Shown: positions 63,911 to 64,000 of the stretch, piece after piece | Layout of the letters: each line of letters starts with the position of its first letter | How positions within the stretch are numbered: position 1 is the first letter of the stretch | NCBI RefSeq assembly: GCF_000284315.1 | Contig: NC_017094.1 | Span: 62,001-126,000 of the forward strand | Source of the DNA: Leptospirillum ferrooxidans C2-3 | Lineage (GTDB): Bacteria; Nitrospirota; Leptospirillia; Leptospirillales; Leptospirillaceae | DNA: 64,000 nucleotides | Direction of reading: 5' to 3' | Position numbers and translations under genes: made by a program | The notes under the pieces: model-generated | What the model was told of the DNA's origin: nothing | Databases searched by the model: none | The model's input: the letters and a program-made list of their open reading frames with translations, nothing else

Positions 63911-64000
63911 GAAGAGGGGTGTTCCGGAAACCAGGACCATTCCGGGCACCACTTCGAAAAGGGTTCCCTTGAGCTTCATGATCGTTTTTTGGGGAATTAT
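63911..64000. other. Window end, nothing assignable
   Basis: Ninety bases after the outer-membrane protein stop. On the minus strand a frame is open from the window edge (IIPQKTIMKLKGTLF...), but I cannot tell whether it is a gene. Confidence 0.3.

Overview
The window looks like the chromosome of a Gram-negative, acid- and metal-exposed bacterium. A Leptospirillum-like member of the Nitrospirota is my best guess. This is inferred from gene content (arsenic and metal genes, NrtS-like protein, many lipoproteins and outer-membrane proteins, PEP-CTERM sorting signal, short archaeal-type PheRS, roughly 50% GC) and not from any database comparison. TTG and GTG starts are common, and many operon genes overlap by 1 to 4 bases.

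Layout: 1-4010 holds the end of an oligopeptide-type ABC importer (binding protein plus two permeases), a HAD phosphatase and a DUF4149 membrane protein. 4548-6096 is an IS1380-type insertion sequence. 6370-13258 is a complete F1Fo ATP synthase operon (atpI/Z, B, E, F, H, A, G, D, C) closed by a clear terminator. 13286-15123 carries an unusual HTH plus metallo-beta-lactamase fusion and a lipoprotein. A tRNA-Pro(UGG) follows at 15301.

15468-21580 is a mobile-element graveyard: a beheaded TniQ-like gene, an IS256-family element, an IS5-like fragment, a frameshifted integrase remnant, and two related IS3-type pieces facing each other between 50-bp inverted repeats. 21492-31802 is a metal and stress island: a MerT/MerC-like membrane protein whose 5' end has been replaced by IS sequence, a tiny Cys/His protein, a DUF302 protein, an anti-sigma/ECF sigma pair next to a broken outer-membrane protein, a two-component system, a His/Met-rich Spy/CpxP-like protein, and arsR-arsC-arsD-arsA without an adjacent arsenite pump.

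31930-40826 mixes NrtS, an oxidoreductase, RmuC, a cation/proton antiporter, a cysteine-less FrmR/RcnR-type regulator, an IS1202/ISNCY-type element flanked by a perfect 18-bp direct repeat, lipoproteins and an outer-membrane protein. 40927-44653 holds a glyoxalase-fold protein, acetyl-CoA synthetase and a PEP-CTERM protein built of 129-bp tandem repeats, whose signal peptide is out of frame because one repeat has lost 2 bases. 45129-48320 is a thiamine operon (thiG, thiE, an M23 peptidase, thiD). 49598-53478 is a two-gene nuclease-helicase plus UDG-fold operon.

53635-56735 is the translation operon thrS-infC-rpmI-rplT, with a TGS-less ThrS and an ATC start for infC. On the opposite strand, 56748-62492 encodes QueD, two oligopeptide ABC ATPases and an archaeal-type PheS/PheT pair. 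The window ends with an outer-membrane protein at 62939-63910.

The best candidates for something undescribed are the PLD-helicase/UDG operon, the HTH-MBL fusion, the Cys-less FrmR/RcnR homologue, the 129-bp-repeat protein and the MerR-type operator that has no MerR gene.
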